From Deltaproteobacteria bacterium (GTDB lineage Bacteria > Desulfobacterota > Desulfobacteria > Desulfobacterales > Desulfosarcinaceae), in assembly GCA_002747175.1 (NCBI GenBank), contig PDTK01000039.1, positions 1-44,985 of the forward strand: a stretch of 44,985 nucleotides of DNA. Direction: 5' to 3'. Positions 25,542 to 35,042 of this stretch are shown here, piece by piece. The notes beneath the pieces were generated by a model. That model did not search any database. It worked only from the letters and a program-made list of their open reading frames with translations, and had not been told where the DNA came from. The first letter of the stretch is position 1. Each line of letters begins with the position of its first letter. A program made the translations under genes and the position numbers.

Positions 25542-26339
25542 CTATGTGTCGCCGGTCGTAAATTGTATTTCTCTGACTTCAAACAACGGAAACTCGCCTT
25601 GGTCGGTGGCCAGCATCCGTTGGCCAAGCCCCAGGAAGAAATCGCTTCCCGCATCCTGCCAATCGGTTTTGCGCCCCAAACGAAGCGCATTGTCCGAAGC
25701 GTTCTCGGAGCCGATGTAGCGGCTGGGAATCAGTCCCGCCGCTTGTCCGGCGTTTGACCAGGTGAATGCAGCCGGCGTCCAAATAACATCTCTCAGGTTC
25801 GCCGGCTTTTCGATTCGCAATTCCTGGATGCGTTCGAAAGGAATCCAATAATATTTCCCGTCTACGATGGCCTCCAGGAGCGGTCCGAGCCGGGTGTCCG
25901 CATCGGCCAGCCATTCGAAGGGCGCATCGTCGATTTTCCCCGCAATGGCGGGCGCGGCCTCGAAGGCACGATCCCTTAATTCGGCGGCCGCATCGGTTTT
26001 GCCGGCGGCCAAAAGTCCCGGTATCTGGGTAAGCCAACCCACCCATTCCAGCGGCTCGCCAAAAATCATGGGCGTACGTTTTCCCTGGAATACATCGGCA
26101 CGCAGTGCTTCGCAGTTCAACGCCGCACGATAAACGGTCGCCATCATCAGGTTCTCCGCATCCATTTCAGCGGCCACATTGAGCTGGGTCATGGCCCGTT
26201 CCCACTGGCCCATCACACTGAGCAGCTGGAACATGAAAATCCTCAATTCGGCCTTGGACGGATTGCTGCGAATCTCGTCCGTAAGGGCGGCCAACGCTTC
26301 CTTCAGGTTTCCTGCTTGAAGGTGCTCTTCAGCTTTCAT
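25542..26339 (-). CDS. tagJ: TagJ (ImpE/HsiE) accessory protein
   Basis: A 265-residue ImpE-family protein. The N-terminal part is TPR-like (LQAGNLKEALAALTDEIRSNP), then MIFGEPLEWVGWLTQ and the C-terminal ImpE signature YYWIPFERIQELRIEKPANLRDVIW. In Pseudomonas HsiE1 binds the TssB sheath subunit and ClpV, helping sheath disassembly. Its presence assigns this system to the TagJ-bearing T6SS groups. The ATG at 26339 has GAGG upstream; an ATG at 26351 is possible. Confidence 0.92.
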   Translation of the reverse strand: MKAEEHLQAGNLKEALAALTDEIRSNPSKAELRIFMFQLLSVMGQWERAMTQLNVAAEMDAENLMMATVYRAALNCEALRADVFQGKRTPMIFGEPLEWVGWLTQIPGLLAAGKTDAAAELRDRAFEAAPAIAGKIDDAPFEWLADADTRLGPLLEAIVDGKYYWIPFERIQELRIEKPANLRDVIWTPAAFTWSNAGQAAGLIPSRYIGSENASDNALRLGRKTDWQDAGSDFFLGLGQRMLATDQGEFPLFEVREIQFTTGDT

Positions 26340-26518
26340 GAACCCTCGCATACCATTGGGTTAGTAAAATGAGAGGCAGTGGTTGCAGTCGTACCCCGAT
26401 GAATCCGGACCGGTGGCTTAACGGCCAATGCCCCCTTCGATAAGACTGCGGTCCGTCGATTAACGGGGTAAATGCCGGATTGGCAGGGCATTCCCCCAAT
26501 TGGCACCGCTTTCCGCTT

Positions 26519-28018
26519 TTACGATCCACCCTTTGCCGACGGCAGCTTGGAGACCAGGCGCAAGGAGACATTCAATCCTTCCAATTGGTAATGCGGACGC
26601 AGGAAAAATTTAGCATTGTAATACCCCGGGTTGCCTTCTATGTCTTCCACCACCACTTCTGCTCCGGCCAACGGATACTGGGCTTTTATTTCGTCCGAGG
26701 CACTGGAATCGGTTGTAACATAGTTGGTGATCCAATTATTGAGCCATTTTTGAACGTCATTGCGTTCGGCAAAGGAGCCGATTTTATCGCGTACGATGCA
26801 TTTCAGATAGTGGGCGAAACGGCAGGTGGCAAACAGGTACGGCAGACGAGCGCCCAGATTGGCATTGGCCGTGGCATCGGGATCGTCGAACTCTGCGGGT
26901 TTGTGCAAAGATTGGGCACCAACAAAAACCGAGTAATCGGTATTTTTCCAATGAGACAGCGGCATCAACCCGTTTCGGGCCAGCTCGGCTTCACGGCGGT
27001 CGGTGATGGCGATTTCGGTGGGGCATTTCATGTCCACCCCGCCATCGTCCGTAGGGAAGGTATGGGTTGGCAGGCCTTCCACCATGCCACCACTTTCGGC
27101 ACCGCGAATTTGTGAACACCATCCGTAAAGTTTGAAAGCCCGGTTGATGTTGGTTGCCATGGCATAGGCGGAGTTGGACCAGCAATATTTGCTGTGATCC
27201 GCGTCTTCGGTGTCTTCCTCGAAGTCGAATTCCTCCACCGGCTCGGTTTTGGCGCCGTACGGCAGACGTGACAGAAACCGCGGCATGGTCAGTCCGACAT
27301 AGCGCGAGTCGTCCGATTCCCGAAGGGAACGCCAGGCCGCATACTCGGCGGTTTGCATGATCTTGGTCAAATCTCTCGGGTTGCCCAGCTCCTGCCAGGT
27401 ATCCATGTTCAACAGCCCCGGATCGGAGGCAGCGATGAATGGCGCATGAGCCGCCGCTGCAATCTCGGACATGCCCCTGAGAATTTCGACGTTTTGAGGC
27501 GTGTGATCGAAGTAATAATCGCCGACCAGGCATCCATAGGGCTCGCCACCCGGGGTGCCGTATTCGTCTTCGTACAATTTCTTGAAAATCGGACTCTGAT
27601 CCCAGGCGGTACCTTTGAACTTCTTGAGCGTTTTACCCAGGTCTTTTTTAGAGAGATTCATGACCCGGATTTTGAGATGCTCATCGGTCTCCGTATTGTT
27701 AACCAAATAATGCAGGCCGCGCCAACTTCCCTCCAACTGCTGAAAATCCGCATGGTGCATGATCAGGTTGATCTGATCGCTCAATTTTTTATCGATTTCG
27801 GCAATGATCGTTTCGATGGTTTGGACCGCATCGTCGGAGATCATGGCGGTCTGCTGAAGGGCCTCGGCCGCCAGGGTCTGTACGGCCTCATGAACGGCCT
27901 CGCTGGCCCGGTCCGTCTTGGGTTTGAACTCTTTATTCAGAAGCCCTTCGAACTCGCTCATCTCCATGGGTTGGGCTTCCGCCGCCTGTGCAGTGGTATC
28001 TTTTTCTTGTTCCGCCAT
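26519..28018 (-). CDS. tssC: TssC sheath large subunit
   Basis: A 499-residue TssC (VipB/EvpB). Typical blocks are QLEGSWRGLHYLV, DQSPIFKKLYEDEYGTPGGEPYG, FIAASDPGLL, SRYVGLTMPRFLSRLPYG, and the C-terminal FFLRPHYQLEGLNVSLRLVS. It forms the contractile sheath with TssB. The ATG at 28018 has GGAGGG upstream and sits just after the tssB stop. About 180 nt without a gene separate it from tagJ. Confidence 0.98.
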   Translation of the reverse strand: MAEQEKDTTAQAAEAQPMEMSEFEGLLNKEFKPKTDRASEAVHEAVQTLAAEALQQTAMISDDAVQTIETIIAEIDKKLSDQINLIMHHADFQQLEGSWRGLHYLVNNTETDEHLKIRVMNLSKKDLGKTLKKFKGTAWDQSPIFKKLYEDEYGTPGGEPYGCLVGDYYFDHTPQNVEILRGMSEIAAAAHAPFIAASDPGLLNMDTWQELGNPRDLTKIMQTAEYAAWRSLRESDDSRYVGLTMPRFLSRLPYGAKTEPVEEFDFEEDTEDADHSKYCWSNSAYAMATNINRAFKLYGWCSQIRGAESGGMVEGLPTHTFPTDDGGVDMKCPTEIAITDRREAELARNGLMPLSHWKNTDYSVFVGAQSLHKPAEFDDPDATANANLGARLPYLFATCRFAHYLKCIVRDKIGSFAERNDVQKWLNNWITNYVTTDSSASDEIKAQYPLAGAEVVVEDIEGNPGYYNAKFFLRPHYQLEGLNVSLRLVSKLPSAKGGS

Positions 28019-28020
28019 AA

Positions 28021-28554
28021 TCAACCCTCCCCTTCCGTTGTTTCCGATCCATCGTCAGCCTTGGGCGCTGCTGACAGTGCCTGCATCAGCGCCGGATCGT
28101 TGAGTAGTTTACCGACGAGTTCCTCTGCGCCGCCCTTGCCGTCCATGTAAGTAATCAAGTTGGCCAGCTGGGTGCGGGCCGTAAGCAGCTTGTTCAGTGC
28201 ATCGACTTTTTTGGCCACAGCCGCCGGCGAGAAATCATCCATGCTTTCGAAGGTAAGGTCGACGCTGATGTTCCCTTCCCCGGTCAAGGAGTTGGGAACC
28301 TGGAAAGCGACTCTCGGTTTGGTCGATTTCATGCGTTCGTCAAAATTATCCACATCGATTTCCAAAAATTTTCGATCTGCAACGGCCGGCAGGGCCTCTT
28401 CGGGCTTTCCGGACAAATCCGCCATCACGCCCATTACAAAAGGCAGATTGATTGTCTGCTCCGCCCCGTAGGTCTCCAGGTCATACTCGATCTGGACCCG
28501 CGGTGCCCGATTACGGGCAATAAATTTCTGGCTGCTTGCTTTTCCTTTTGCCAT
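28021..28554 (-). CDS. tssB: TssB sheath small subunit
   Basis: A 177-residue TssB (VipA/ImpB): SSQKFIARNRAPRVQIEYD, LPFVMGVMADLSG and RKFLEIDVDNFDERMKSTKPR, then NISVDLTFESMDDFSPAAV. GGGAG precedes the ATG. It is tightly linked to tssC. The acidic C-terminal tail (about 158-177) is slightly extended. Confidence 0.98.
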   Translation of the reverse strand: MAKGKASSQKFIARNRAPRVQIEYDLETYGAEQTINLPFVMGVMADLSGKPEEALPAVADRKFLEIDVDNFDERMKSTKPRVAFQVPNSLTGEGNISVDLTFESMDDFSPAAVAKKVDALNKLLTARTQLANLITYMDGKGGAEELVGKLLNDPALMQALSAAPKADDGSETTEGEG

Positions 28555-28636
28555 GATCTTCTCCCTTCGTTAATAGCTCAGGTATTCCAAAGGCGATTTA
28601 TTGTCGTTATTTGATCTTAACCGTTTGTTCCCGATA

Positions 28637-29749
28637 TTACTCACCGGACGATTCCGTTTTTCCACTGACTTTTTGTATTTGGGACATGGCATCGGGAGAA
28701 AGGTCCAGGATAATATCTACAAAGCTTTTGCCCACAAGCCGTCTGGCACGGTTGATGATCAACGGCAAGGGACTTGAGGGCTCGTTTTGTTCGTAATAGG
28801 TGATGATCATATCCAGGGCCTTGAGGACATCCCGATCCGATACGATCTGACCGGAAAGCGCTTTGCGTTGGATGCCGCCGTGGCCGGCCGGTGTTTCTGC
28901 ATCGCCATCAGGTCCGTCGGCATCTATTTTATGGGCGGTTGAAGACGACACTTCGGAATCGTACCCGCGACCTTGCAGGTAGGATTCGATTTTCGACTGC
29001 ATCCTTTTCAGCATTTTCACGAGGTTTTCCAGATTGGGCGCGACGCCGGCCCCAACCCGTTCCGTCAGTTGCCCGTCAAGGGTGCCCAGCAATCCCGAGC
29101 ATTCTCCCAGCAGACGGTCCGTGGCTCGCAAATGGTCGATATTCGCCTGCTCAAAGGCCGCATCGATGAGTTGTGCGTTCGGCAGGCTGCTGGTTTCTTC
29201 CTCGGAAACCGATAGTTCTCCGGAGGCAATCAGTATATGGCGCATATTCGGTTGGGGCAGGCGGGCGTCTTCCGGCTCGCAGAGCGGGGTTTCCATCAGG
29301 CCCGCAATGATCTTCAATGAGTCCTGGTCGCTCATCACGGATGCTGCCGGGGAGAGTGCACTGATGATATTGATGCGCTCTAATGGATCGTTGTCGTCTT
29401 CCGGATCCAGTTGCGGGTGCAGATGCTCCCAATACTGTTCCACGGTTCCTTGCAATAGAGCCAATCCGTCACGGAACCCCGGCAGGCCCTTCAGACGCAA
29501 CGAGGATGCCGTCAGATAGAGAATTACGCGAAGATCGCGACTGCGTTCCAGCAGTTCCATACTCAACTGGCGAACCGCCTTCCAGTCCGGTCCGGCACCT
29601 TCCTGGATATGGTCTCCGATTTGGGTCTCGGCCGTTCCCTGGGCACGCCGTTCAAGTTCCATAAAGGCGGCGTCGTATGAAATATCTTCTCCGCAGGGTG
29701 CATCAGGTGAGATTTCCGCCAGGAATGAATCGATGTCAATGGTGGTCAC
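28637..29749 (-). CDS. tssA: TssA baseplate/cap protein
   Basis: A 370-residue TssA with the N-terminal ImpA domain (PDAPCGEDISYDAAFMELE, then WEHLHPQLDPEDDNDPLERIN). The C-terminus has YYEQNEPSSPLPLIINRARRLV followed by FVDIILDLSPDAM, the pattern of short TssA1-type proteins. It primes sheath polymerisation at the baseplate. The GTG at 29749 has GAGG 7 nt upstream. Confidence 0.95.
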   Translation of the reverse strand: MTTIDIDSFLAEISPDAPCGEDISYDAAFMELERRAQGTAETQIGDHIQEGAGPDWKAVRQLSMELLERSRDLRVILYLTASSLRLKGLPGFRDGLALLQGTVEQYWEHLHPQLDPEDDNDPLERINIISALSPAASVMSDQDSLKIIAGLMETPLCEPEDARLPQPNMRHILIASGELSVSEEETSSLPNAQLIDAAFEQANIDHLRATDRLLGECSGLLGTLDGQLTERVGAGVAPNLENLVKMLKRMQSKIESYLQGRGYDSEVSSSTAHKIDADGPDGDAETPAGHGGIQRKALSGQIVSDRDVLKALDMIITYYEQNEPSSPLPLIINRARRLVGKSFVDIILDLSPDAMSQIQKVSGKTESSGE

Positions 29750-30056
29750 GGCATACCTCAGTGTCTGAATTGTTGAATTTCGTTTGCACTGTGATCTGTT
29801 AATGGTGCGTGTAAAAGGACGGTGTATCGCCGATAAGAATCATGTTATCTCACCGAGATTCCAAGCAGAATATAAATATATCATTCAACTGTCGGGCTGT
29901 AAACAGATAATCCCGCCATTCAGGTGGTGGATGCCAAGTGAAGAAGGTGTCATAAATGCAATGCACCTCGGTTGGCTGCGGGGTGATTTGGTCTTTACAA
30001 ACCTTAATCATCGTTCATCTAAAATAAGCGATTCGTTTTTAGCCTTTAGCGCTTAA

Positions 30057-30078
30057 CTTTTGCGAATTGCTCAACTCA
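30057..30078. repeat. Short intergenic repeat, copy 1
   Basis: ACTTTGCGAATTGCT followed by CAACTCA. The same words occur at 42494-42508 and 42527-42536, where 18 extra bases are placed between two GCT copies. An adjacent AGCC/AGCGCT-rich stretch (30036-30054) resembles that extra segment in reverse complement. Confidence 0.5.
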
Positions 30079-30087
30079 GGCTTCACT

Positions 30088-30104
30088 ATCGTTGCAACAA
30101 CGAT
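30088..30104 (-). terminator. Weak hairpin after tagF
   Basis: ATCGTTG (30088-30094) and CAACGAT (30098-30104) form a 7-bp stem with a 3-nt loop, 11 nt beyond the tagF stop. No T-tract follows, so termination is uncertain. Confidence 0.25.
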
Positions 30105-30114
30105 TCGGGGCCGG

Positions 30115-30870
30115 TTATTCCAGCCAGAGTTCCGAAAAATCGCCGGGAGCCAAAGGCCGGGTGTACAGTGCCAACACGTTTTTTTCGGGCCGTCCTCCTA
30201 TGAATACGGTATGGGGCGTTGGTGCACCGCAATTTTTAATGGCTATATGCCAGCCACAGGCGGTCTGAAACGGGTCACTGGAGGCCTCTCCATCCAGCGG
30301 CACCGTTAATCTTCCGTCCAATTCCAATTGCGTTACTTTCTCCTGTACATCGGACAAAATAATCTTGTTATGCCAGGGCCGAAGACCATCGGCGATGGCC
30401 AGTGGATCTGATCGCCGGGTTTGGTCCCAATGCCGGTAAGGGGATGGCATGCGCGAGAGTTGCGTTTCCAAATGCTCCAGACTTCTCAAACGGCGTGTAG
30501 AAGCGTACTCAATGGTTTCCCACGTCTGGCGCAGACCGTTGAGCATCAGGTGCCAAAATTTTTCCCACTTGTTCAATCCGCCTTCCCCGACAATCATCAT
30601 TGGATAAGGACGGCCGATGCTGTCACTGCTGCTTTTACCCAGCCCGCATATAGCGGCTCCTTTGCTCTGCCCCTGTGCCCAAAAACGCCACGAGCAAACC
30701 GTTTCCCGTCTGGCGTCTTCGGACAGTCTCCGAAAACCGTTATCGACCCAGGAGGCGAAAGCAGTGGCCATGGGCGACCGCACATTGATCTGAAAATAAT
30801 CCTTGGCCACGGGATGCTTGCCGAATGCCGCCCATTTCCAGTTCTGTTTCCCGATTAATTTGCCCAGCAT
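30115..30870 (-). CDS. tagF: TagF post-translational regulator
   Basis: A 251-residue TagF/ImpM protein: WKWAAFGKHPVAKDYFQ at the start, WVDNGFRRL and RPYPMMIVGEGG. In Pseudomonas and Agrobacterium TagF holds the T6SS inactive, partly by binding the FHA protein, in parallel with threonine phosphorylation. Here it is separate from PppA, whereas some bacteria have a TagF-PppA fusion. It overlaps the tssM end by 16 nt, and AGGAAA lies before the ATG. Confidence 0.93.
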   Translation of the reverse strand: MLGKLIGKQNWKWAAFGKHPVAKDYFQINVRSPMATAFASWVDNGFRRLSEDARRETVCSWRFWAQGQSKGAAICGLGKSSSDSIGRPYPMMIVGEGGLNKWEKFWHLMLNGLRQTWETIEYASTRRLRSLEHLETQLSRMPSPYRHWDQTRRSDPLAIADGLRPWHNKIILSDVQEKVTQLELDGRLTVPLDGEASSDPFQTACGWHIAIKNCGAPTPHTVFIGGRPEKNVLALYTRPLAPGDFSELWLE

Positions 30871-33800
30871 TTAGCGATTTCCTGAGGTACATAGCTTGGT
30901 GATGACTGGAGAAAACGAAGCACCTTTCCATGCCCGGTGAATTGATACCGTGGTGTTATCTTTTTTATGCGCATCCGTTTCAATGCAGCGGCCTGTTCCG
31001 GAAAATCCCGCGGCCGAAAGGTTTTTTGACCGGTCTTAAAATCATTTAAAAAACGCGGAAAACCCAGATAGCCAGGGTAGGTTTTGGTTAAAACGAGATT
31101 TCCCACCTCTATGGTAAACGTCACATCACCGCAATTTTGAGCTGACCAGTTGAAGGTTTTTCGAATTGGATAATGGAGGTTTACAAGTCGATTGCGGGTA
31201 TCGCCGCATTGTAATTCCAGCTTGGTCGCATGGGGTTTTACGGCCGCATCGTCATTGCTGTCCGTGGGATAGGCTTTGATGGTCACGTCATAATCGCTTT
31301 GCACCGGCTGGGTGACTTTCTTGATTTGAGAGAGAAAGGTGAAATAGTCGCGCCGGAACCCAACGGCCTTGCCATCGATTTTTTTGCCGTAATATTTCTT
31401 GGCCCGGCTGCGATCGATAAATGGCGCCGCCGGTCCTTTGAGAAATGCCGTGGCATATCCGTCTTCGCCCATGAGTAATTTATTGAGGTTCGTCCCCTGG
31501 GGTATATCCTGTACTTCCAAAACCACCTGTTTTTCCCAAATGCCTTGCAATTCGCATTGGGTCTCACGAATCACATAGTCATGGTAAAAATAAATGGGGC
31601 CGTTAACCAGTTCCCAGAAAAGAGCGTTTTTCTTGTTGCGCCGGCCCATCTCCTGACGCAGTTTTTTCTCCCCCCGTTTGGCCTTGAAGAACGGAGAGTC
31701 ACCGGTCGCCGGATCTTCACCATACAGGTCGGAAGCCATCTTGAAAGCGGTCTTTCTGGAGTCAGCGGAGTCGCTCAGCGCATAGAGCGCATCCTCATAC
31801 TGTTTGTATGCCTTGGCGGCTTCCACACGGGCTTCGAATTTGAAGGCATCCTGCGTTTTCGCACCGGTCTGGTGTTCAAGACGGTTGAGTTTACTTGTGA
31901 TCTTTTGCTTGGCCCGTCGAATGATACTGCCTTCGGCCAGGCCGCCTCCCTTGCCAAGCGTTTTGGCCTGCATCCGGGTATCCCGGAAGCGGTAGACGAG
32001 ATGGACCCACTCGGGCGCGTTTTCATGGTCCTTGACCGGTTCAAGCGACTCGGCCATGTGGGCCAACAGCTTGAAATAAGGTCCCGCATCGGTTGGTATC
32101 TCCGCGCCGGTCTGCTGCCACATGTCCCGATCACTCAATCGTTTGGGCCCTTGGGGGAAATAATTGGCAAAGGCCTCCCATTGGTCGATGTAGGCGTTGG
32201 CATACCAGGTCTGAAAATCGAGTTTTTGGGGTCCGATGGCCAGGGGTTCGAACAGGGCCGATTCTATCTCGGCGATATACCCGTCTATCACCTGTTTGCC
32301 CTCGGGTGTGAATGCCGGCTGGACAGCCACCTCATCCGGATCCGGGGACAGATTGTGCCAAAAGTCGGACATGTGCGCACCGGATAGTGCACCGTCTGCA
32401 TTGGCCAATGCCACCACCCAGTTCAGATCGACCCCTTCGATGGTCAAGATATGCTTCAGCCAGGTTTGAAGATCCTTCAATTCCCTGTTGAGCACCCTCT
32501 CATCCAGGCGCCAAACCAGATAATACAGATAATGCCCGCTGATTTGATCGGTGATTTCTTCGATCAGTTCCCGATTCATCAGCTTGCCCGAATAGTCCGC
32601 CGGCGGTAGCGCCGACAATGCCTCCCGGTCGTTGTCTACCAACCTGGATTTGATCAGGTTGATGCGCCGTGCCAGATGCATGGCGTGGCTTCCAATCACA
32701 TCGGGTGGTGTGGCCGCCGAAAAGCGGGTCATGCGTTCGCCCATCTGTTTATCGAAGTCGTCCAAAAAACCGGACTCGAAAAGATCACAATACTTGCGTT
32801 TCAGGCCGGACTCGACGCGGATGCTCTCATGCAACCCCAATCGGGGTATCCACCAGTTGGCGTTGCGCGATTCAACGGTGACGATCGCTTTTTTAAAGCG
32901 TTCCACGATAAGAGTGTCGGTGGTGATGTCGCCTTGCATGATCGGTGGACTGCTGAACTCCCTGGAAACATCCTTCAACGTCTTTAAATTTTTTACAAAG
33001 GAGAAGCTGAGCAATCCGCATGCGGCGATGACTAAGGCGACCCAGGCGGTCAGCCCCAGATTGCGGGTCAACCGGCTCCAGTCGATCGCCTTCTGGGATA
33101 ATCTGAACAGTTCCCTGTCCGCCGGCAGAATGGTTGAGAAAAAATCGTGCAGAAAAAGTCCTCGGTTGGTTCCGGGCAGGACCTCTTTTTCGCCAATCAG
33201 GCCCATTTCACTGAGAAAATGCGAATAGGGGGTGCCCTCCTGGCGGCCGCTGCTGAAGTAGATTCCCCTGATGATAGGGGTCTCCTGAAAGGGGTTTTCC
33301 TGGAAAGCGCCGCGAATGAAGGCAGCCAGCCCGGGAGACATTTTTTCAAATTCCTGGGGAAAAAGAACCAGGGATGGATCCACCGAGCGGCCTGCCGCTC
33401 GAATTTCGTTAAAAATCAGCAATTGAATCTCTTTGAGGCGTTCGGAGACATCGTTCATGACTTCCTGGTTGAACGCGGCCATGTCGACGCGTTTCACGGT
33501 TTCCGGATTGATTTTGCCCATGGCCTGGTTCAAAACCGGTTCGTTCAATTGGTCGCAAAAACGCACTGCCCCTTGAACCAGATCACACTTGGTGACCATG
33601 ATGTATACGGGAAAAACGGCGCCAAGAACGCGCATGAGTTCATCGATCCGCTGACGAATGCTTTTGCCGGCCGTTTCTAACTGTCCGGCATCCGCCCGAA
33701 GCAGCTGGTCCGCAGCAACGGTGACCACCAGGCCGTTGAGGGGCTCTTTTTTGCGGAAACGGGCCAGCAACGAGAGAAATTTTTGCCACTCGTCCTTGTC

Positions 33801-34358
33801 CCGGCCCTCATCGACTGGAATGGCGTAGCGTCCGGCGGTATCGATCAGGATGGCCTGCTCGAAGAACCACCAGTCGCAATTGCGCGTACCGGATATGCCC
33901 GACACACGATTGACTTCGGCAAATGGCGAAGAGAGGTCCGCCCCTTTGATGGCCGTGGTTTTACCGGAACCGCTTTCGCCTATAATCATGTACCAGGGCA
34001 GCACATACAGGGGGTTTCCGTGTTTTCTCAGGTGGGACTTTTTCAATGCATTGACCGCTTCTTTCCAGCGGTCCTGAAGTTCGCGGGAGTTGGCCTGTTG
34101 GCCTTTTTTCATTGATTTTATGCGGGATTCATCTTCGGCGATGACCTGCTGCACGAATTTTTGCTCGTTTTTACGGGCCAATAATTTTTTGATGAAGACG
34201 ATAAATAGAAAAATTCCCAGAATCCCGAGGAGGACGAAAAATCCGACCCACCAAGGCCATCCGGCCATCAGCACAAGCCCGAAAACCAGCAGCAGCACCA
34301 GAATGGCAAGGAAAAGACAGAGCAGTACCTTGAACGTTTTGATGAGGATAGATTTCAT
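30855..34358 (-). CDS. tssM: TssM (IcmF) inner-membrane ATPase-like protein
   Basis: A 1167-residue TssM. Two membrane helices near the start (about 11-32 and 38-56) are followed by a cytoplasmic GTPase-like domain with intact Walker A GESGSGKT (127-134) and ILIDTAGRYAI. A third helix near residues 430-455 precedes a large periplasmic part with IcmF-type and C-terminal beta domains (VEVGNLVL, FPRDFPE-like end). It is the central pillar of the membrane complex with TssL and TssJ. Retention of the Walker A motif suggests nucleotide-dependent function, as in Agrobacterium TssM. Confidence 0.97.
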   Translation of the reverse strand: MKSILIKTFKVLLCLFLAILVLLLVFGLVLMAGWPWWVGFFVLLGILGIFLFIVFIKKLLARKNEQKFVQQVIAEDESRIKSMKKGQQANSRELQDRWKEAVNALKKSHLRKHGNPLYVLPWYMIIGESGSGKTTAIKGADLSSPFAEVNRVSGISGTRNCDWWFFEQAILIDTAGRYAIPVDEGRDKDEWQKFLSLLARFRKKEPLNGLVVTVAADQLLRADAGQLETAGKSIRQRIDELMRVLGAVFPVYIMVTKCDLVQGAVRFCDQLNEPVLNQAMGKINPETVKRVDMAAFNQEVMNDVSERLKEIQLLIFNEIRAAGRSVDPSLVLFPQEFEKMSPGLAAFIRGAFQENPFQETPIIRGIYFSSGRQEGTPYSHFLSEMGLIGEKEVLPGTNRGLFLHDFFSTILPADRELFRLSQKAIDWSRLTRNLGLTAWVALVIAACGLLSFSFVKNLKTLKDVSREFSSPPIMQGDITTDTLIVERFKKAIVTVESRNANWWIPRLGLHESIRVESGLKRKYCDLFESGFLDDFDKQMGERMTRFSAATPPDVIGSHAMHLARRINLIKSRLVDNDREALSALPPADYSGKLMNRELIEEITDQISGHYLYYLVWRLDERVLNRELKDLQTWLKHILTIEGVDLNWVVALANADGALSGAHMSDFWHNLSPDPDEVAVQPAFTPEGKQVIDGYIAEIESALFEPLAIGPQKLDFQTWYANAYIDQWEAFANYFPQGPKRLSDRDMWQQTGAEIPTDAGPYFKLLAHMAESLEPVKDHENAPEWVHLVYRFRDTRMQAKTLGKGGGLAEGSIIRRAKQKITSKLNRLEHQTGAKTQDAFKFEARVEAAKAYKQYEDALYALSDSADSRKTAFKMASDLYGEDPATGDSPFFKAKRGEKKLRQEMGRRNKKNALFWELVNGPIYFYHDYVIRETQCELQGIWEKQVVLEVQDIPQGTNLNKLLMGEDGYATAFLKGPAAPFIDRSRAKKYYGKKIDGKAVGFRRDYFTFLSQIKKVTQPVQSDYDVTIKAYPTDSNDDAAVKPHATKLELQCGDTRNRLVNLHYPIRKTFNWSAQNCGDVTFTIEVGNLVLTKTYPGYLGFPRFLNDFKTGQKTFRPRDFPEQAAALKRMRIKKITPRYQFTGHGKVLRFLQSSPSYVPQEIAKCWAN

Positions 34359-34372
34359 TTACGGCACCCTGG

Positions 34373-35041
34373 TTAATTGATGAGTGACTTGCCGATGTTG
34401 CCCAAAATAAATTGGTAGACAAAAAAAAGTACGCCATAGAGCATCAGCGGTGCCACGATAAAGAAAAGGGTGAAAACAGAAAACCGCTTTTTCCGGGGAA
34501 GCATTGCACCTTCGGCATCCGGGTCCTTGTAGCCACCGGGAAACAGCGTCATTTTTTGTACATCCGGAACGCCCATGGAGCTTCCTGTGAGGAGTTTCAG
34601 GTTGGAAATCCTGAGTTGATCCAGCAGGTAGTCGTCCCCTTCGTGGCAATACTGGCCAACAAACCCCAGAGCGAGGCAGATGTAAAAAACCTCGCGCACC
34701 TCAATTTGATGCGCACCGATGGTATTGAGGCGCTCAAAAAACAGTTTACCGGCATCGGAGGTCTGGTAATAGTGTCGCTGCAACTGCTCCCCCAGCCAGC
34801 GGTTTTTACCTTCCCAGCCGGAAGCCAGTATGGTTTCGTCCACCCAGGCGAATACGGCAAAACGTGCCAGCTCGTAATCGGTCTGGTCGAAGCCCCCCTG
34901 CTTGCACAATGCTTCGCTGTCGGCAATCAGGCGCCGGATATTTGCGTTGACTTGATCGAATGAGGCCTGGCCGCTGCCGGCCGGCTGGACCGCCATGGTT
35001 GTGTAAGCCAACAGGTCGGTGAAACAATCGGCTAAACGCAT
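34373..35041 (-). CDS. tssL: TssL (DotU), short form
   Basis: A 222-residue DotU-type TssL: an N-terminal helical cytoplasmic domain with FAVFAWVDETILASGW, FFERLNTIG and VFYICLALGFVGQY, and one C-terminal membrane helix (about 192-215). It ends there, without the OmpA-like peptidoglycan-binding extension of many TssL proteins. So wall anchoring needs another protein. It lies 15 nt before tssM and abuts tssK. Confidence 0.96.
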   Translation of the reverse strand: MRLADCFTDLLAYTTMAVQPAGSGQASFDQVNANIRRLIADSEALCKQGGFDQTDYELARFAVFAWVDETILASGWEGKNRWLGEQLQRHYYQTSDAGKLFFERLNTIGAHQIEVREVFYICLALGFVGQYCHEGDDYLLDQLRISNLKLLTGSSMGVPDVQKMTLFPGGYKDPDAEGAMLPRKKRFSVFTLFFIVAPLMLYGVLFFVYQFILGNIGKSLIN

Positions 35042-35042
35042 C

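Larger units (their letters stand above)
29750..30114 (-). other. Intergenic gap tagF-tssA
   Basis: A 365-nt gap inside the T6SS gene row. No supported gene: the plus-strand frames here lack ribosome sites and homology. It holds a hairpin just after tagF (30088-30104) and a sequence shared with 42494-42536. No sigma-54 motif like that of hcp was found on the minus strand. It may contain a promoter for the tssA-tssB-tssC group. Confidence 0.5.

Noticed and set aside
27353..28150. A 265-codon plus-strand frame
   Set aside because: Antisense to tssC and tssB, both of which are certain.
29750..30114. A sigma-54 promoter for tssA-tssB-tssC
   Set aside because: TGGCA-like words occur on the minus strand, but none has GC at the required 10-nt distance from GG.
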